DNA of 64,000 bases from Endobugula sp047619205 (GCA_047619205.1 JBLHJR010000001.1:1-64000), one strand, 5' to 3'; shown: positions 1 to 8,183, numbered from the stretch's first letter. The notes: a model not told the origin generated them from the letters alone. Made by a program: numbers and translations.

Positions 1-120
1 TGATGAACACCGATTCCGGAAAATGAACAAAAGTGTTCACCTTCCGCCGGAATAGGTGTTCATCATGAATCGTAATAGGTGTTCATCTTCAATCGGAATC
101 GGTGTTCAGCATGGCCCGGA
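1..120. repeat. Repeated motif cluster resembling an IS21-type element end
   Basis: The motif GAACACCgATTCCGG recurs in both orientations. Positions 1-19 and 47-65 form a near-perfect 19-bp inverted repeat (one mismatch). Further partial copies in the 47-65 orientation lie around 71-87 and 94-113. Multiple short terminal repeats of this kind are typical of IS21-family ends, so this is probably the edge or remnant of such an element lying mostly outside the window. No transposase (IstA/IstB) is present inside the window, so the assignment is inference. Confidence 0.45.
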
Positions 121-244
121 ATACGCATGACCATCTCAAAAACCAATAACGCCGGCCCGAATAATCATTTCAATCATTAGGCTACAAGTGTTTCGTCGAG
201 TGGGTGTCCCTGGTTAGTCCACATTACTAACTATTATTTATACA

Positions 245-249
245 ATGTC
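245..249 (+). pseudogene. Original start codon of the IS-split gene
   Basis: ATG at 245-247 followed by TC (248-249) completes to TCA with A1514 if one copy of the GTC duplication and the IS are removed. It reads directly into the 534-residue protein. Upstream (120-244) would be its native leader and promoter. I see no other gene in 120-244. Confidence 0.8.
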
Positions 250-276
250 TGAGCTTCCCCCAATAAAACGGACGGT

Positions 277-1089
277 TTAATTGCCTGCATATTTCTCTTC
301 GTATTCTACAGGTGTCATGTAATTTAAAAAAGCATGTCGCCTTTTACGATTATAAAAAACTTCAATGTATTCAAAAATACTTTGTTTAGCCTCCGTTCTT
401 GTTTGGTAATCTTCGTGATGTACATGTTCATTCTTTAATGAACCAAAAAAACTCTCGGCTACGGCATTGTCCCAACACTCACCTTTTCGACTCATACTGC
501 AATACAAGTTATTAGCCATCAATTGATGCCGATAACGCTTTGATGCATAGGTACTGCCCTGATCGGAATGAACGATAACATTATTGACTTTACCTCGCCT
601 CCATATCGCCATAGTTAGCGCATTCTGTACCAACTCTGTGTTGTTTTTTGTACTCATTGACCAGCCAATAACTTGCCTGGAAAATAAATCTAAAATAACC
701 GCTAAATATAACCAACCTTCTCTTGTTGCTATAAACGTTGTATCCGAGACCCAAGCTTTATCACTCCCGCCGACTGTAAAGCACCTCTTCAGTAAGTCTG
801 GCGCAGGCAGCGTTGTGTTTTTCGAATTTGTTGTGACAACAAACTTTCGTGCCATCTTCGATTTTATATCAGACGCTTTCATTAAGCGCGCCACACGATT
901 AACACTACAGCTTTCACCGCTACCAATAAGATCTTCATGGATCTTCGGTGAACCATAGATTTTTCTTGATTGCTGGTGATGCTGTTTAATCTTTACCGTT
1001 AGCTTGCTGTTCTCGCGACTCCTGGTACTTTCAGGGCGGTCTAACCAGTCATAATAACCACTGGGTGATACATCAAAAGCGTTACACAA
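277..1089 (-). CDS. IS3-family transposase OrfB (DDE integrase domain)
   Basis: This is the catalytic part of the transposase. It has an rve-type integrase core with a DD(35)E triad: Asp116 in VSDTTF, Asp176 in HSDQGS and Glu212 in AESFF, exactly 35 residues between the last two. An HTH_21-like segment precedes it (KIYGSPKIHEDL). The start listed here is a TTG. The frame is open further upstream to about 1140 and beyond, so OrfB is probably made mainly as an OrfAB fusion by -1 frameshifting at 1170-1176 rather than from its own start. The C-terminus (NRKRRHAFLNYMTPVEYE) is the usual IS3 ending, so it looks full length. Confidence 0.95.
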   Translation of the reverse strand: MCNAFDVSPSGYYDWLDRPESTRSRENSKLTVKIKQHHQQSRKIYGSPKIHEDLIGSGESCSVNRVARLMKASDIKSKMARKFVVTTNSKNTTLPAPDLLKRCFTVGGSDKAWVSDTTFIATREGWLYLAVILDLFSRQVIGWSMSTKNNTELVQNALTMAIWRRGKVNNVIVHSDQGSTYASKRYRHQLMANNLYCSMSRKGECWDNAVAESFFGSLKNEHVHHEDYQTRTEAKQSIFEYIEVFYNRKRRHAFLNYMTPVEYEEKYAGN

Positions 1090-1136
1090 CCTAATTAGCT
1101 TGTATTCTTTGCGGTGACGACGAATAAATTCGTATT

Positions 1137-1445
1137 TCAGTCCAGTTGCTTTGCAAAGAATACTGCGGCCTTTTTTAGGATTTCATTCTCCTCTTGAAGG
1201 CGCTTATTTTCGGCCCGTAGTGTTGATTCTACGGACTGGCTTTCTTTCTTCGGCCTGCCTTTTCTTGCAGAAGCCACTTCACCTTTCTTTTCCAATTGCT
1301 CTTTCCACTTATAAAGTTGATTTCGTCTAATGCCTAATTTCATAGCAATCTCACTCGCAGGGCGATCTGATTGATCCATCATGCGAAGCGCTTCCAGCTT
1401 AAACTCTTTTGTATAAGTATTATAGGGCTTACGTTCACTGCTCAT
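1137..1445 (-). CDS. IS3-family transposase OrfA (helix-turn-helix)
   Basis: This 102-residue protein has an N-terminal HTH of the transposase_8 type (TKEFKLEALRMMDQSDRPAS, then IAMKLGIRRNQLYKWKEQL). A leucine-zipper coiled coil follows at about residues 68-95 (RAENKRLQEENEILKK). OrfA binds the element ends and multimerises. The ATG is preceded by a strong AAGGAG ribosome site. Near the C-terminus the mRNA carries A_AAA_AAG in the zero frame (1176 down to 1170), where a -1 slip continues into OrfB. Without the slip, translation stops at TGA 1137-1139. Confidence 0.95.
   Translation of the reverse strand: MSSERKPYNTYTKEFKLEALRMMDQSDRPASEIAMKLGIRRNQLYKWKEQLEKKGEVASARKGRPKKESQSVESTLRAENKRLQEENEILKKAAVFFAKQLD
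1170..1176 (-). promoter_or_regulatory. Programmed -1 frameshift heptamer A6G
   Basis: Read on the minus strand in the orfA frame the bases are A_AAA_AAG. This is the standard slippery site of IS3-family elements. The -1 frame after it is open all the way into orfB, giving an uninterrupted OrfAB protein. Confidence 0.85.
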
Positions 1446-1484
1446 TGGAACACTCCTTAAAGAGACTTTTGTCTCTGATTAAAA

Positions 1485-3089
1485 GTGTCCGTTAAACTGG
1501 GGGAGGTTCAGTCAGACCCTAAATATAGGCTTCGGATATCTCTCCTACCATCGAAAGCACAAATAATTGCTTTTACTAGCATTGTGATAATCGCTATATT
1601 CTCTTTAGCTAGCGATTTTATCTTTTTAAGGAATACTTTACCGTTACCTGCAATATTTTCAGATCGTCTAATCTGGGAACTAACCATAGCTAGCAGCTCA
1701 TTAATACTTATACTCTTGTGGCTTTGGTATGCCTTTATTTCACCTCCAGTGCTAACCTCGAACTCTTCCAATAGGTTCTTTCAGGTCATTCAGAAAATTA
1801 TAATTAATGGTGACAAGCAACAAATGGGAAACTTAGCTGATGAACTAGCACGCTCCTCTACGAGCTTGATTAAAGGTTCCTATGGAGTAGAAGAATTAAG
1901 ACGCACTGAAGACAAAAACATTAATAAACATCGTCTTAACTGCTATTGGATTTTATCCTTACTTTCTAATGCTCGTTTCTGCCATACCCTAGCCCTTACT
2001 AAATCTCATACACTAATAACGCTACTTCAAGAAGTGGTTAGACAAAAACGCTTTGACGCCCCTATTTACAGCCTCGTAGAAAATGTTACCACTGAGCTTA
2101 TCAATACACACGACTCATTACTTTATCAAGAGAACAAAGATTTCGCTCGGGATTATTTAGGGCAAGCAAAATACTTAACACGTATCCTTTTTAGTGAAAT
2201 TGTTGAGCATTCAAGAGATGCATCACCACTACGTATCAGTTTATGGAAGAATTCACATTGGGAAAGTCAACACTTCGGGCTATATCTCTCATGTGCGCTT
2301 GAGTATGCAAAATACGCAACTGACAATAAGGCTATAAATTACAACCGTACTATTAGTGGTTTACTCAGTGACTTAGAGCATGCCGACTGGGATTTTCAAA
2401 GTGAACAGTACAGAAAAGACAAGCTGTATCAAAAAAACATGGATCAAACACTCTGGATAGTTATAAAGTTTATAGACGACCTCCTAAGCCTCATGGATGA
2501 AAAGTTCCCTTCTGGCACAGGCTTTGTTTCCCATAAATACGATGCGTTAAGAGTCTCTCATCACTCCATACATTACAATATTGCCGAATGTATCTACAAG
2601 CTGATGAGGGAAACTGGACTAGCAATTAATAAGGAAGACGACTTTCACCAATGGTGCCTTTGCCACAATACTGTATGGAGCTTATTTTCTCGCCTTAAAA
2701 AAGGTGGCCCTCACCGACGTTTAATAGCAAAAACCTTAAGAAGAATGATTTATAAAGAAATCCATGACGGAGTTATGTTCCCGAACTATGTAATAGCTCC
2801 GGTCGTAGGGTTTTGCTTGAATGTTTGCGGCTTCGAATTAGAGCGTGGACACAAAAAGACACTAGACCACAATACTATAATTCGATACTTTTTAGTTCCT
2901 TTTATTAAAAAGAATTTCAGGTCTCTTCACATGAGCCATACAAAAGTTACATCAACTATGCTACAAGGTACTATTTATTATGATAGCCATTCTAATCAAC
3001 TCATTAGAGAGTCCGCAGAAAGTTTAAATGGCACTAAATCAACAGAAACTCTTGAGATTGATGGGCCTCCAAAAGGGCAATTTTACTGA
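1485..3089 (+). CDS. Unknown membrane protein whose 5' end was displaced by the IS
   Basis: I do not recognise this 534-residue protein. It has two predicted membrane segments near the N-terminus (about residues 26-48 and 62-85) and then a long soluble, mostly helical region. Before the IS insertion the gene began at ATG 245-247. Joining 245-249 to 1514 restores M-S-D-P-K-Y in frame. The IS therefore split the gene within its second codon. The frame stays open through the IS right end back to GTG 1485, so the first eight or so residues are now IS-encoded. No convincing ribosome site precedes 1485, so expression is doubtful, but all downstream codons are intact. It lies next to defence-like genes, which is only suggestive. 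Confidence 0.7.
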   Translation: MSVKLGEVQSDPKYRLRISLLPSKAQIIAFTSIVIIAIFSLASDFIFLRNTLPLPAIFSDRLIWELTIASSSLILILLWLWYAFISPPVLTSNSSNRFFQVIQKIIINGDKQQMGNLADELARSSTSLIKGSYGVEELRRTEDKNINKHRLNCYWILSLLSNARFCHTLALTKSHTLITLLQEVVRQKRFDAPIYSLVENVTTELINTHDSLLYQENKDFARDYLGQAKYLTRILFSEIVEHSRDASPLRISLWKNSHWESQHFGLYLSCALEYAKYATDNKAINYNRTISGLLSDLEHADWDFQSEQYRKDKLYQKNMDQTLWIVIKFIDDLLSLMDEKFPSGTGFVSHKYDALRVSHHSIHYNIAECIYKLMRETGLAINKEDDFHQWCLCHNTVWSLFSRLKKGGPHRRLIAKTLRRMIYKEIHDGVMFPNYVIAPVVGFCLNVCGFELERGHKKTLDHNTIIRYFLVPFIKKNFRSLHMSHTKVTSTMLQGTIYYDSHSNQLIRESAESLNGTKSTETLEIDGPPKGQFY

Positions 3090-3133
3090 TTTTTAGAAAA
3101 AACTATAACTACTCATTAATAAAAAACTCCATT

Positions 3134-3226
3134 ATGGCAAGAAAAAAAAGACAACGGTCAAGAAAAAAAGTTACAAAACAAACAAAGGAGGGGAAAATTT
3201 ATCGTTTAATATTTTTGAATTTATAA
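3134..3226 (+). CDS. Possible 30-residue very basic small protein
   Basis: This ATG-started frame lies between two larger genes and encodes a peptide with about 12 Lys/Arg in the first 22 residues (MARKKRQRSRKK...). No clear ribosome site is visible and the region is A-rich, so poly-Lys codons arise easily by chance. It may not be a gene. The rest of 3090-3336 holds only AT-rich sequence with a short GGGGCAAAGCCCTAAGC stretch. Confidence 0.2.
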   Translation: MARKKRQRSRKKVTKQTKEGKIYRLIFLNL

Positions 3227-3336
3227 AAACCAAGAAGTATAGGGGGCAAAGCCCTAAGCGAACAAAATAACGTGGCTGTATAGGGCCTTGACTCCTAATA
3301 TTACTTATTATTTTCGCTGACATGAAAAACCTATAC

Positions 3337-5829
3337 TTATAAAGAATTCAACTGATTGAAATTAATGTCATTAAGTACATCAGGCCATAATAAATTTCTA
3401 TGCCCAAATATTTTTTCTATTTCTGAAGCTAACGTAATTGGCAAGGCTGCTGCTGCAACATCTGCGTAAGCAGCAACTAACTTATCTGCCAAACTTTTAA
3501 AGTCAGAAAGGTTAGCTACAACCATTTCATCACTTGGACTCGCCGAATCACTTGCAGAACATACAGGGCCTACAAACGCTGGCACCAACGAATCTAAATC
3601 ATATTCCTCCCCAACCCATTGAACATGCTGAGCTAATTGCCCCACATATTTTTTTGAGTATTCAACAGCTTCATCTTTACTAGTTTTAGCCTCAATGGCA
3701 AACCCCTTACTTTCACATATCCATAGTACATCTGGACCAATATTATGATCATTGTCTGGCCTTGTAGATTCTAATCCTATAATTTGACCAAGATAACGCA
3801 AAGCCTCTTCAATTTGATTTATACTCCCTGTGCCATCTAATGCAGCTAAATTTTCTTGTAGTCTCTTAGGGCAAAGTACATTTGCACCTCCCCCAAATGT
3901 AAATTCATTTGATATATTAGCAACCTGATCAGTAATAGGTATGTCGGTAAAATCAATATTTGCACCAATATATTTAGGCATGGCTTTAGATGCACCATAA
4001 GCCCTCTTATACAATTGTTCACATGTATTATCACCAAGAAGCTCGCAACAATAACCAATCCACAACCCATACCAAGCTCCTAACCCACCACTGAAACCAT
4101 ATGCTTTATCAAGAGTTTCATTTAAGCATTTAACCGCTTTATTATAATCACGCTCCCAATAATGCTTTATAAATTTTGCTTCGATTTGCGCAAATTCCTT
4201 TAACCCTTCAAAATCAAAATCAGCTGCTTCTACTTCACACTCATCCATAAAGCTTTCATAGAAACTTCCCCAGCCTTCATCTCTAGATAAAAATGTATCT
4301 ACAGCAGAGTTTAATTCATCAATACCGTTAGCTGTTTCAGTTACCTGAAACCCTAACAATACTTGTTTTTGAACAAACTCTGGTAAAGCAGCCAAATTTT
4401 TAGGCACCAGCAACCATTTCACATAACTTTTGTCAGTGACAACCACTACACCATAATCACTCATACCACGTGATATTCTTCCTAAACTCTGAACAACACG
4501 GCAAGCAATAATAGATCTAAGTGTATTTGTGAGCTGGAGTGCACTCCAGAAAAACTTATCAGCCAAACTCGTTCCTGACGGAAGACCATCTAAAACCAAA
4601 TATCTGCATGCATCCCCAGGCAAATCTATTCCATCATACCGCCCAGACAAAATGAGCTTTTCTGGCTCCTTGGAATTTTTAAAATCTGATATTGCTGATA
4701 CAACTTGCTCTCTACCAGGTGAAATACCAATATCTTCCCACTGTTTTGCTCTGTGTCTACTTGGCGTCAACAACAAAGTTTTATGATGTTTTATTAGACT
4801 CTTGGAAACAACAAGCTCCTCATCAAAACCAAATTTCTGTCCAGGAAAGAGCAACAACCTTTCGCACTCCCCTGCTGTCGTTCTTGGTTTAACAATATAA
4901 TCTAACGATCTACCAAATGTTCTAATGAAAGCATCATCACCCAACATAGTGGCCGTAAGATATACACGCCGTATTCTATTATTAAAATATGGGAGCGTAT
5001 TTATCGGAATAAAAGGAGGAACAATTTGTATATTTCCAGCAGAAAGAAAGTATGCACAGAGATCCAGATGATTTTTCAAATAATCCCAAGCAAATATATT
5101 ACCCCCAGTATCCTTAATACCATACTCAAAAAGAATTCTTTGTATCTCTGCAATATTATTTTTTACTTCAGTTGGAGGCAAAATCACTACATCCTTATTA
5201 AAGCCTTCATAGAGCTCTTGGAAACTTCCTTTTTTACCTACTCGGTCATAGTAATGTCTAAACAAACCTGTAAATTCATCATAAAAACCTTTATTTTTAT
5301 CACGATCAATTTCTATAGAAAAATTGCTTTTAATCATACTCTCCGCTGTATGAGCATCATCAAATATAATCGCATCAATATCATCGCGCCTAAAAACAGA
5401 TTTCCCATTAAAAATAGCTTGATATGTCGTTAAGCAAACAGCCTCACCCTTGTGATAGAAATCATTACTATAGTTTCCGCCATGATAAGTGGTTACGTTA
5501 ATTCCATAGCCTTCAGCCTTTTCTTTTGTTTGCTCAATAAGTTGTATCGAACCACAAGCATATAGAACTTTTCCTCTCGTTTCGTTGACCAACGACTGAG
5601 CTATCAATAGACCAATTAGAGTTTTACCTGCCCCCGTATTAAGAACAACTGCAACGTCATTTTCATCTCTATTAACATCCCAGTCACGGAGCGCATCACC
5701 CTGTCCTAACCAAAGGTCATTAATAGAGCCATCCGTAATTTTACCTTTGTTTTTTTGAAAGATTGCCACAGGGTCAGTTAAACGATCATCCTTTTTGGCA
5801 ACTTTCACCTTTCCGAAATCAAACGCCAT
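3337..5829 (-). CDS. DEAD/DEAH-like helicase with C-terminal PD-(D/E)xK-type nuclease motif
   Basis: The 830-residue protein has superfamily 2 helicase motifs: Walker A NTGAGKT at 64-70, motif II FDDAH at 156-160, a TAT motif near 292-294, motif V GRYDGIDLPGDACR near 396-409 and motif VI QSLGRISR at 447-454. The motif V region recalls DinG/XPD-type helicases. A helical, repeat-like segment spans about 540-620. The C-terminal part has GPD at 699-701 and IEAK at 713-716, spaced like the Asp and Glu-x-Lys of a PD-(D/E)xK nuclease, with a possible conserved Gln at 732. Helicase-nuclease fusions of this build are common in phage-defence and restriction loci. It begins 2 bp after the HsdS-like fragment and follows an integron-type cassette array. 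I do not match it to a named system. A role in nucleic-acid restriction is inference. Confidence 0.8.
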   Translation of the reverse strand: MAFDFGKVKVAKKDDRLTDPVAIFQKNKGKITDGSINDLWLGQGDALRDWDVNRDENDVAVVLNTGAGKTLIGLLIAQSLVNETRGKVLYACGSIQLIEQTKEKAEGYGINVTTYHGGNYSNDFYHKGEAVCLTTYQAIFNGKSVFRRDDIDAIIFDDAHTAESMIKSNFSIEIDRDKNKGFYDEFTGLFRHYYDRVGKKGSFQELYEGFNKDVVILPPTEVKNNIAEIQRILFEYGIKDTGGNIFAWDYLKNHLDLCAYFLSAGNIQIVPPFIPINTLPYFNNRIRRVYLTATMLGDDAFIRTFGRSLDYIVKPRTTAGECERLLLFPGQKFGFDEELVVSKSLIKHHKTLLLTPSRHRAKQWEDIGISPGREQVVSAISDFKNSKEPEKLILSGRYDGIDLPGDACRYLVLDGLPSGTSLADKFFWSALQLTNTLRSIIACRVVQSLGRISRGMSDYGVVVVTDKSYVKWLLVPKNLAALPEFVQKQVLLGFQVTETANGIDELNSAVDTFLSRDEGWGSFYESFMDECEVEAADFDFEGLKEFAQIEAKFIKHYWERDYNKAVKCLNETLDKAYGFSGGLGAWYGLWIGYCCELLGDNTCEQLYKRAYGASKAMPKYIGANIDFTDIPITDQVANISNEFTFGGGANVLCPKRLQENLAALDGTGSINQIEEALRYLGQIIGLESTRPDNDHNIGPDVLWICESKGFAIEAKTSKDEAVEYSKKYVGQLAQHVQWVGEEYDLDSLVPAFVGPVCSASDSASPSDEMVVANLSDFKSLADKLVAAYADVAAAALPITLASEIEKIFGHRNLLWPDVLNDINFNQLNSL

Positions 5830-5831
5830 AG

Positions 5832-6062
5832 TTATTTCTCTATTAATGTGCCGCTAAAAGCCGAAACCAAAATCGATTGTTTTTTTTCTGATTTTATTAA
5901 TTGAATATCAACTTCAGTTTCCAACCGTTCGATTGAAGCGAGCTTTTCTTCAACAAGCTCAATTATTTTCTTTTGCTCTTCTAAGATTTGAGGGTGGGCG
6001 CCCCTGTTGATTAGCCGTACGGACAAGCCATTTCTGTGATTGGCCTTGTAATGGCTATACAT
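5832..6062 (-). pseudogene. Orphan C-terminal fragment of a type I restriction specificity subunit (HsdS-like)
   Basis: The last about 50 residues (ILEEQKKIIELVEEK, a coiled coil, then ILVSAFSGTL) are the usual end of HsdS: the EEQ-rich start of the conserved helix, the long spacer helix and the AFSG.L tail. Both target-recognition domains are missing. An ATG at 6062 overlaps the stop codon of the upstream gene. The frame also extends to an ATG at 6125 inside that gene. It ends 2 bp before the helicase start. It may be a decay product, or a retained helical adaptor translated with the helicase. No hsdM or complete hsdR is in the window. Confidence 0.65.
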
Positions 6063-7386
6063 GTGATACGTCGCCTGGGTGTATGTGGAACTTTGATACA
6101 TCAGTTTCCTTATAGATTTTTTCAATTTCGCTCATTTTGCCTAAGTGACGATCAAAATAATCCATAACATCAAGGTCGATTCTATTTGGTGCTTCTATTA
6201 CGGTCTCATCAAATAAAAACGCGTCGGGCAAGGTAAAATCCGACAGAGAAAGCTCACCCCAACTACAATCCTTAAGATTTTGATGGTTAAATCTCGACGA
6301 ATTAGATATAAATTTATTTTCTTGCATATCTAAACATTTTTCTGCTGCACCCAAAAGAACTGTAAATTCAGTCCATTCGCCTACATCTAGACATTCCATC
6401 ACGGAAATACCATTTTCCTCAAAGAAGATGCTCAATATTTTTTTTGGATCGTTTTTTAGCAATTCGATCAGATTGTGTTTTTCTTTCGACTCATTAATAA
6501 ATTGGTGAATCATTAAAACTAGCTTAAATACGATCACTTGCCTAGACATACCTCTTTGTAGATCTTTGCAAATAGCGTTTCCCACATATTTGTTTTGAAA
6601 TGTATTCTTCAAAAATGCTGAAATGGCGGACAGATTCATACTCGTCATATTTAGTGTTCGGCAAACCAAGGATTGATAAAATACCAGGCACTCTTTAAGA
6701 GATAGATATTCAAAGTGCTTTCTGCAAAGAATTAAAAGAAGGCTATATTCTGATAGCTCTGGCGAGCTTAGGTATTCGCTTACCTCCCTTTCAAGAAGTA
6801 AAATATCATCTATATGGTTGTTGGCTTCAAAAAATCTAATTTTACAAAGAATTTCGCTAGCGTAAGCATTGGACTCCAAAACAGAAAGCATGCTTAATGG
6901 AGTTGACAGTACGCTTTCCTCATCTTTACTGAAAAATACCACGATAATAGGGCCATATACTTCGCTATATAATGCAGAGTGGTCTGTTCTGCAGTCAATT
7001 AGTTTTATATCTTTTCTGTGAATGCCGAGCAGCTTCGAATGAAGTGTAATCTCAGCCAAATTAAGCATGAATACTGGTGAGTATTTTTGAAGAGCCTCAC
7101 TGTTACCTAACGACCTTACGACATTGTTCTTTCTCAGGAGAAACTCTAAGCCCCATGTAGTGCAAGTCACATCTAAATAATGTGTATATTCATGAAAAAA
7201 CAAAGACAGTATGTCAGCCTGCCAGCTCTCAGATAATGTTTCCGGTGTAGCGCAAAGAATAGTTTCTATTCGATTTTTCTCTCTTGAATCATACCGTTCG
7301 ATTTCTACGAGACTAGAATAAAAGTCGAAGCTTCCATCTCGCTTGAGAGTAGTTAAAAATCGCTTCACCTTAATCTCCGAGGCCAT
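6055..7386 (-). CDS. Zincin-like metallopeptidase-type protein of unknown role (cassette gene)
   Basis: The 443-residue protein contains HEYTH at residues 65-69 in the context LSLFFHEYTHYLD. That is a zinc-metallopeptidase HExxH helix with flanking hydrophobic residues. I cannot identify the third ligand. No signal peptide or membrane segment is evident, so it is probably cytoplasmic. The remainder is helical and unrecognised. The ATG lies within the GTTATGG of the preceding attC site. Such tight placement is common in integron cassettes. The gene ends 71 bp beyond the first ATG of the HsdS-like fragment. Whether protease and helicase act together is unknown. The motif could also be structural. 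Confidence 0.7.
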   Translation of the reverse strand: MASEIKVKRFLTTLKRDGSFDFYSSLVEIERYDSREKNRIETILCATPETLSESWQADILSLFFHEYTHYLDVTCTTWGLEFLLRKNNVVRSLGNSEALQKYSPVFMLNLAEITLHSKLLGIHRKDIKLIDCRTDHSALYSEVYGPIIVVFFSKDEESVLSTPLSMLSVLESNAYASEILCKIRFFEANNHIDDILLLEREVSEYLSSPELSEYSLLLILCRKHFEYLSLKECLVFYQSLVCRTLNMTSMNLSAISAFLKNTFQNKYVGNAICKDLQRGMSRQVIVFKLVLMIHQFINESKEKHNLIELLKNDPKKILSIFFEENGISVMECLDVGEWTEFTVLLGAAEKCLDMQENKFISNSSRFNHQNLKDCSWGELSLSDFTLPDAFLFDETVIEAPNRIDLDVMDYFDRHLGKMSEIEKIYKETDVSKFHIHPGDVSHV

Positions 7387-7486
7387 AACGCCGTTGTAAA
7401 TTGCAGTTTTGGAAGAACCCGTTTGTGCGATTTTTCACAAAAAGAAGAGACGAAAAAGCTGTCAGATTGACAAACTTTGTTAAGTG
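7383..7486 (-). other. Integron attC recombination site (cassette boundary)
   Basis: On the minus strand the segment starts CACTTAACAAAG and ends GGCGTTATGG. These are the expected R'' (YYYAAC) and R' (GTTRNNN) boxes. Inner arms pair imperfectly: GTTTGTCAATCTGACAGC near the 5' end against GTTGTAAATTGCAG read from the other side, with the unpaired bases typical of folded attC. The stop codon TAA of the upstream cassette gene is embedded in the R'' box. It is about 104 bp, within the range of Vibrio-type repeats. Confidence 0.75.
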
Positions 7487-8043
7487 ATGGCATAACTTAC
7501 AACGGTTATTAGGTTTTGTAGTACGACCACCCCAATCCCTATAAAAGCCAATACATTAAAACAGTAGGCAAGCTTCCTACGAAATGATTGATTTGTATCA
7601 GCTATACGATAAAAATACCAAAATGAAACTTGGACTTTACCTCCCGATGCCTCCTTAGGGTCAATATTCCAGCCGTCTCTTAATACGTCATCTTCTAAGT
7701 TTAGTGGTGTTACATACTCATCTAGATGACTTTCATTTTTCCCATGATCTGCAAACTCTCTCCAGCTGCTGTTTTCTTGAATTAATAGAGGGCATACTAG
7801 CTGATAAATAATATTAGCGACAACGAAACAAAATGCACTTGAATAAAATATCCAAAATGAAAAAGGAAGACCAATATCAACATGGAAAATTTCATCAAAT
7901 ATTTTCAATGACAAGCGATCTTCAACCTCATTAAATGTTTTAACTAAGATAGGGACGATAAAAAGCCAAACGTACATAGACTTTACCACCTTCAGCTCTT
8001 GCACCTTTTTTATTTTATTCCATTTTACATCTAACACTTTCAT
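7480..8043 (-). CDS. Unknown multi-pass membrane protein (cassette gene)
   Basis: This protein of about 187 residues has three hydrophobic segments: near the N-terminus (MYVWLFIVPILVK), in the middle (FSFWIFYSSAFCFVVANIIY) and at the C-terminus (LAFIGIGVVVLQNLITVV). A polar loop lies between the last two. No family was recognised. The ATG at 8043 is preferred. A GTG at 8067 inside the attC R' box would add eight residues. The stop codon lies in the next attC site, so gene plus attC form one cassette. Confidence 0.65.
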   Translation of the reverse strand: MKVLDVKWNKIKKVQELKVVKSMYVWLFIVPILVKTFNEVEDRLSLKIFDEIFHVDIGLPFSFWIFYSSAFCFVVANIIYQLVCPLLIQENSSWREFADHGKNESHLDEYVTPLNLEDDVLRDGWNIDPKEASGGKVQVSFWYFYRIADTNQSFRRKLAYCFNVLAFIGIGVVVLQNLITVVSYAIT

Positions 8044-8064
8044 TTTACACCAAATTAGATTGTT

Positions 8065-8183
8065 CACTTAACGCCTACATCAGCTGTTGCCGAAAGTGGC
8101 GGTTTTTTGTGTGATAATGAGCGCTAGCGAAAAACACAAAAAAACGGTGCTTTTGGCAATCCGCTGGATGTACTTGTTAGAGC
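8065..8183 (-). other. Integron attC recombination site (cassette boundary)
   Basis: On the minus strand it runs from GCTCTAACAAG to GGCGTTAAGTG. The inner arms pair well: ACATCCAGCGGATTGCC on one side against ACATCAGCTGTTGCC read from the other, with extrahelical bases, and further pairing toward the loop (AAAAGCACCG with GAAAGTGGCG). The layout R''-L''-loop-L'-R' and a length of about 119 bp match long attC sites. The upstream gene's TAA stop is inside CTCTAAC. Confidence 0.8.

Larger units (their letters stand above)
250..1510 (-). mobile_element. Intact IS3-family insertion sequence, 1261 bp
   Basis: Terminal inverted repeats lie at 250-273 and 1487-1510 and match at 19 of 24 positions, both beginning TGA at the outer edge. 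They are flanked by a 3-bp target duplication, GTC, at 247-249 and 1511-1513. Inside are two overlapping-frame genes, orfA (1137-1445) and orfB (277-1089), with the classical A_AAA_AAG slippery heptamer at 1170-1176. Length, ends, duplication size and gene layout all fit an intact, possibly active IS3-family element. I cannot fix the subgroup. It was inserted immediately after the first codon of the gene that now continues from 1514. Confidence 0.95.

Noticed and set aside
584..958. Plus-strand ORF opposite orfB
   Set aside because: It lies wholly antisense to the IS transposase and shows no protein-like features of its own.
3090..3336. Possible terminator or attachment site between the 534-residue gene and the helicase
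   Set aside because: The AT-rich sequence has no stable hairpin followed by a U-run and no repeat of the tRNA-Ala end.
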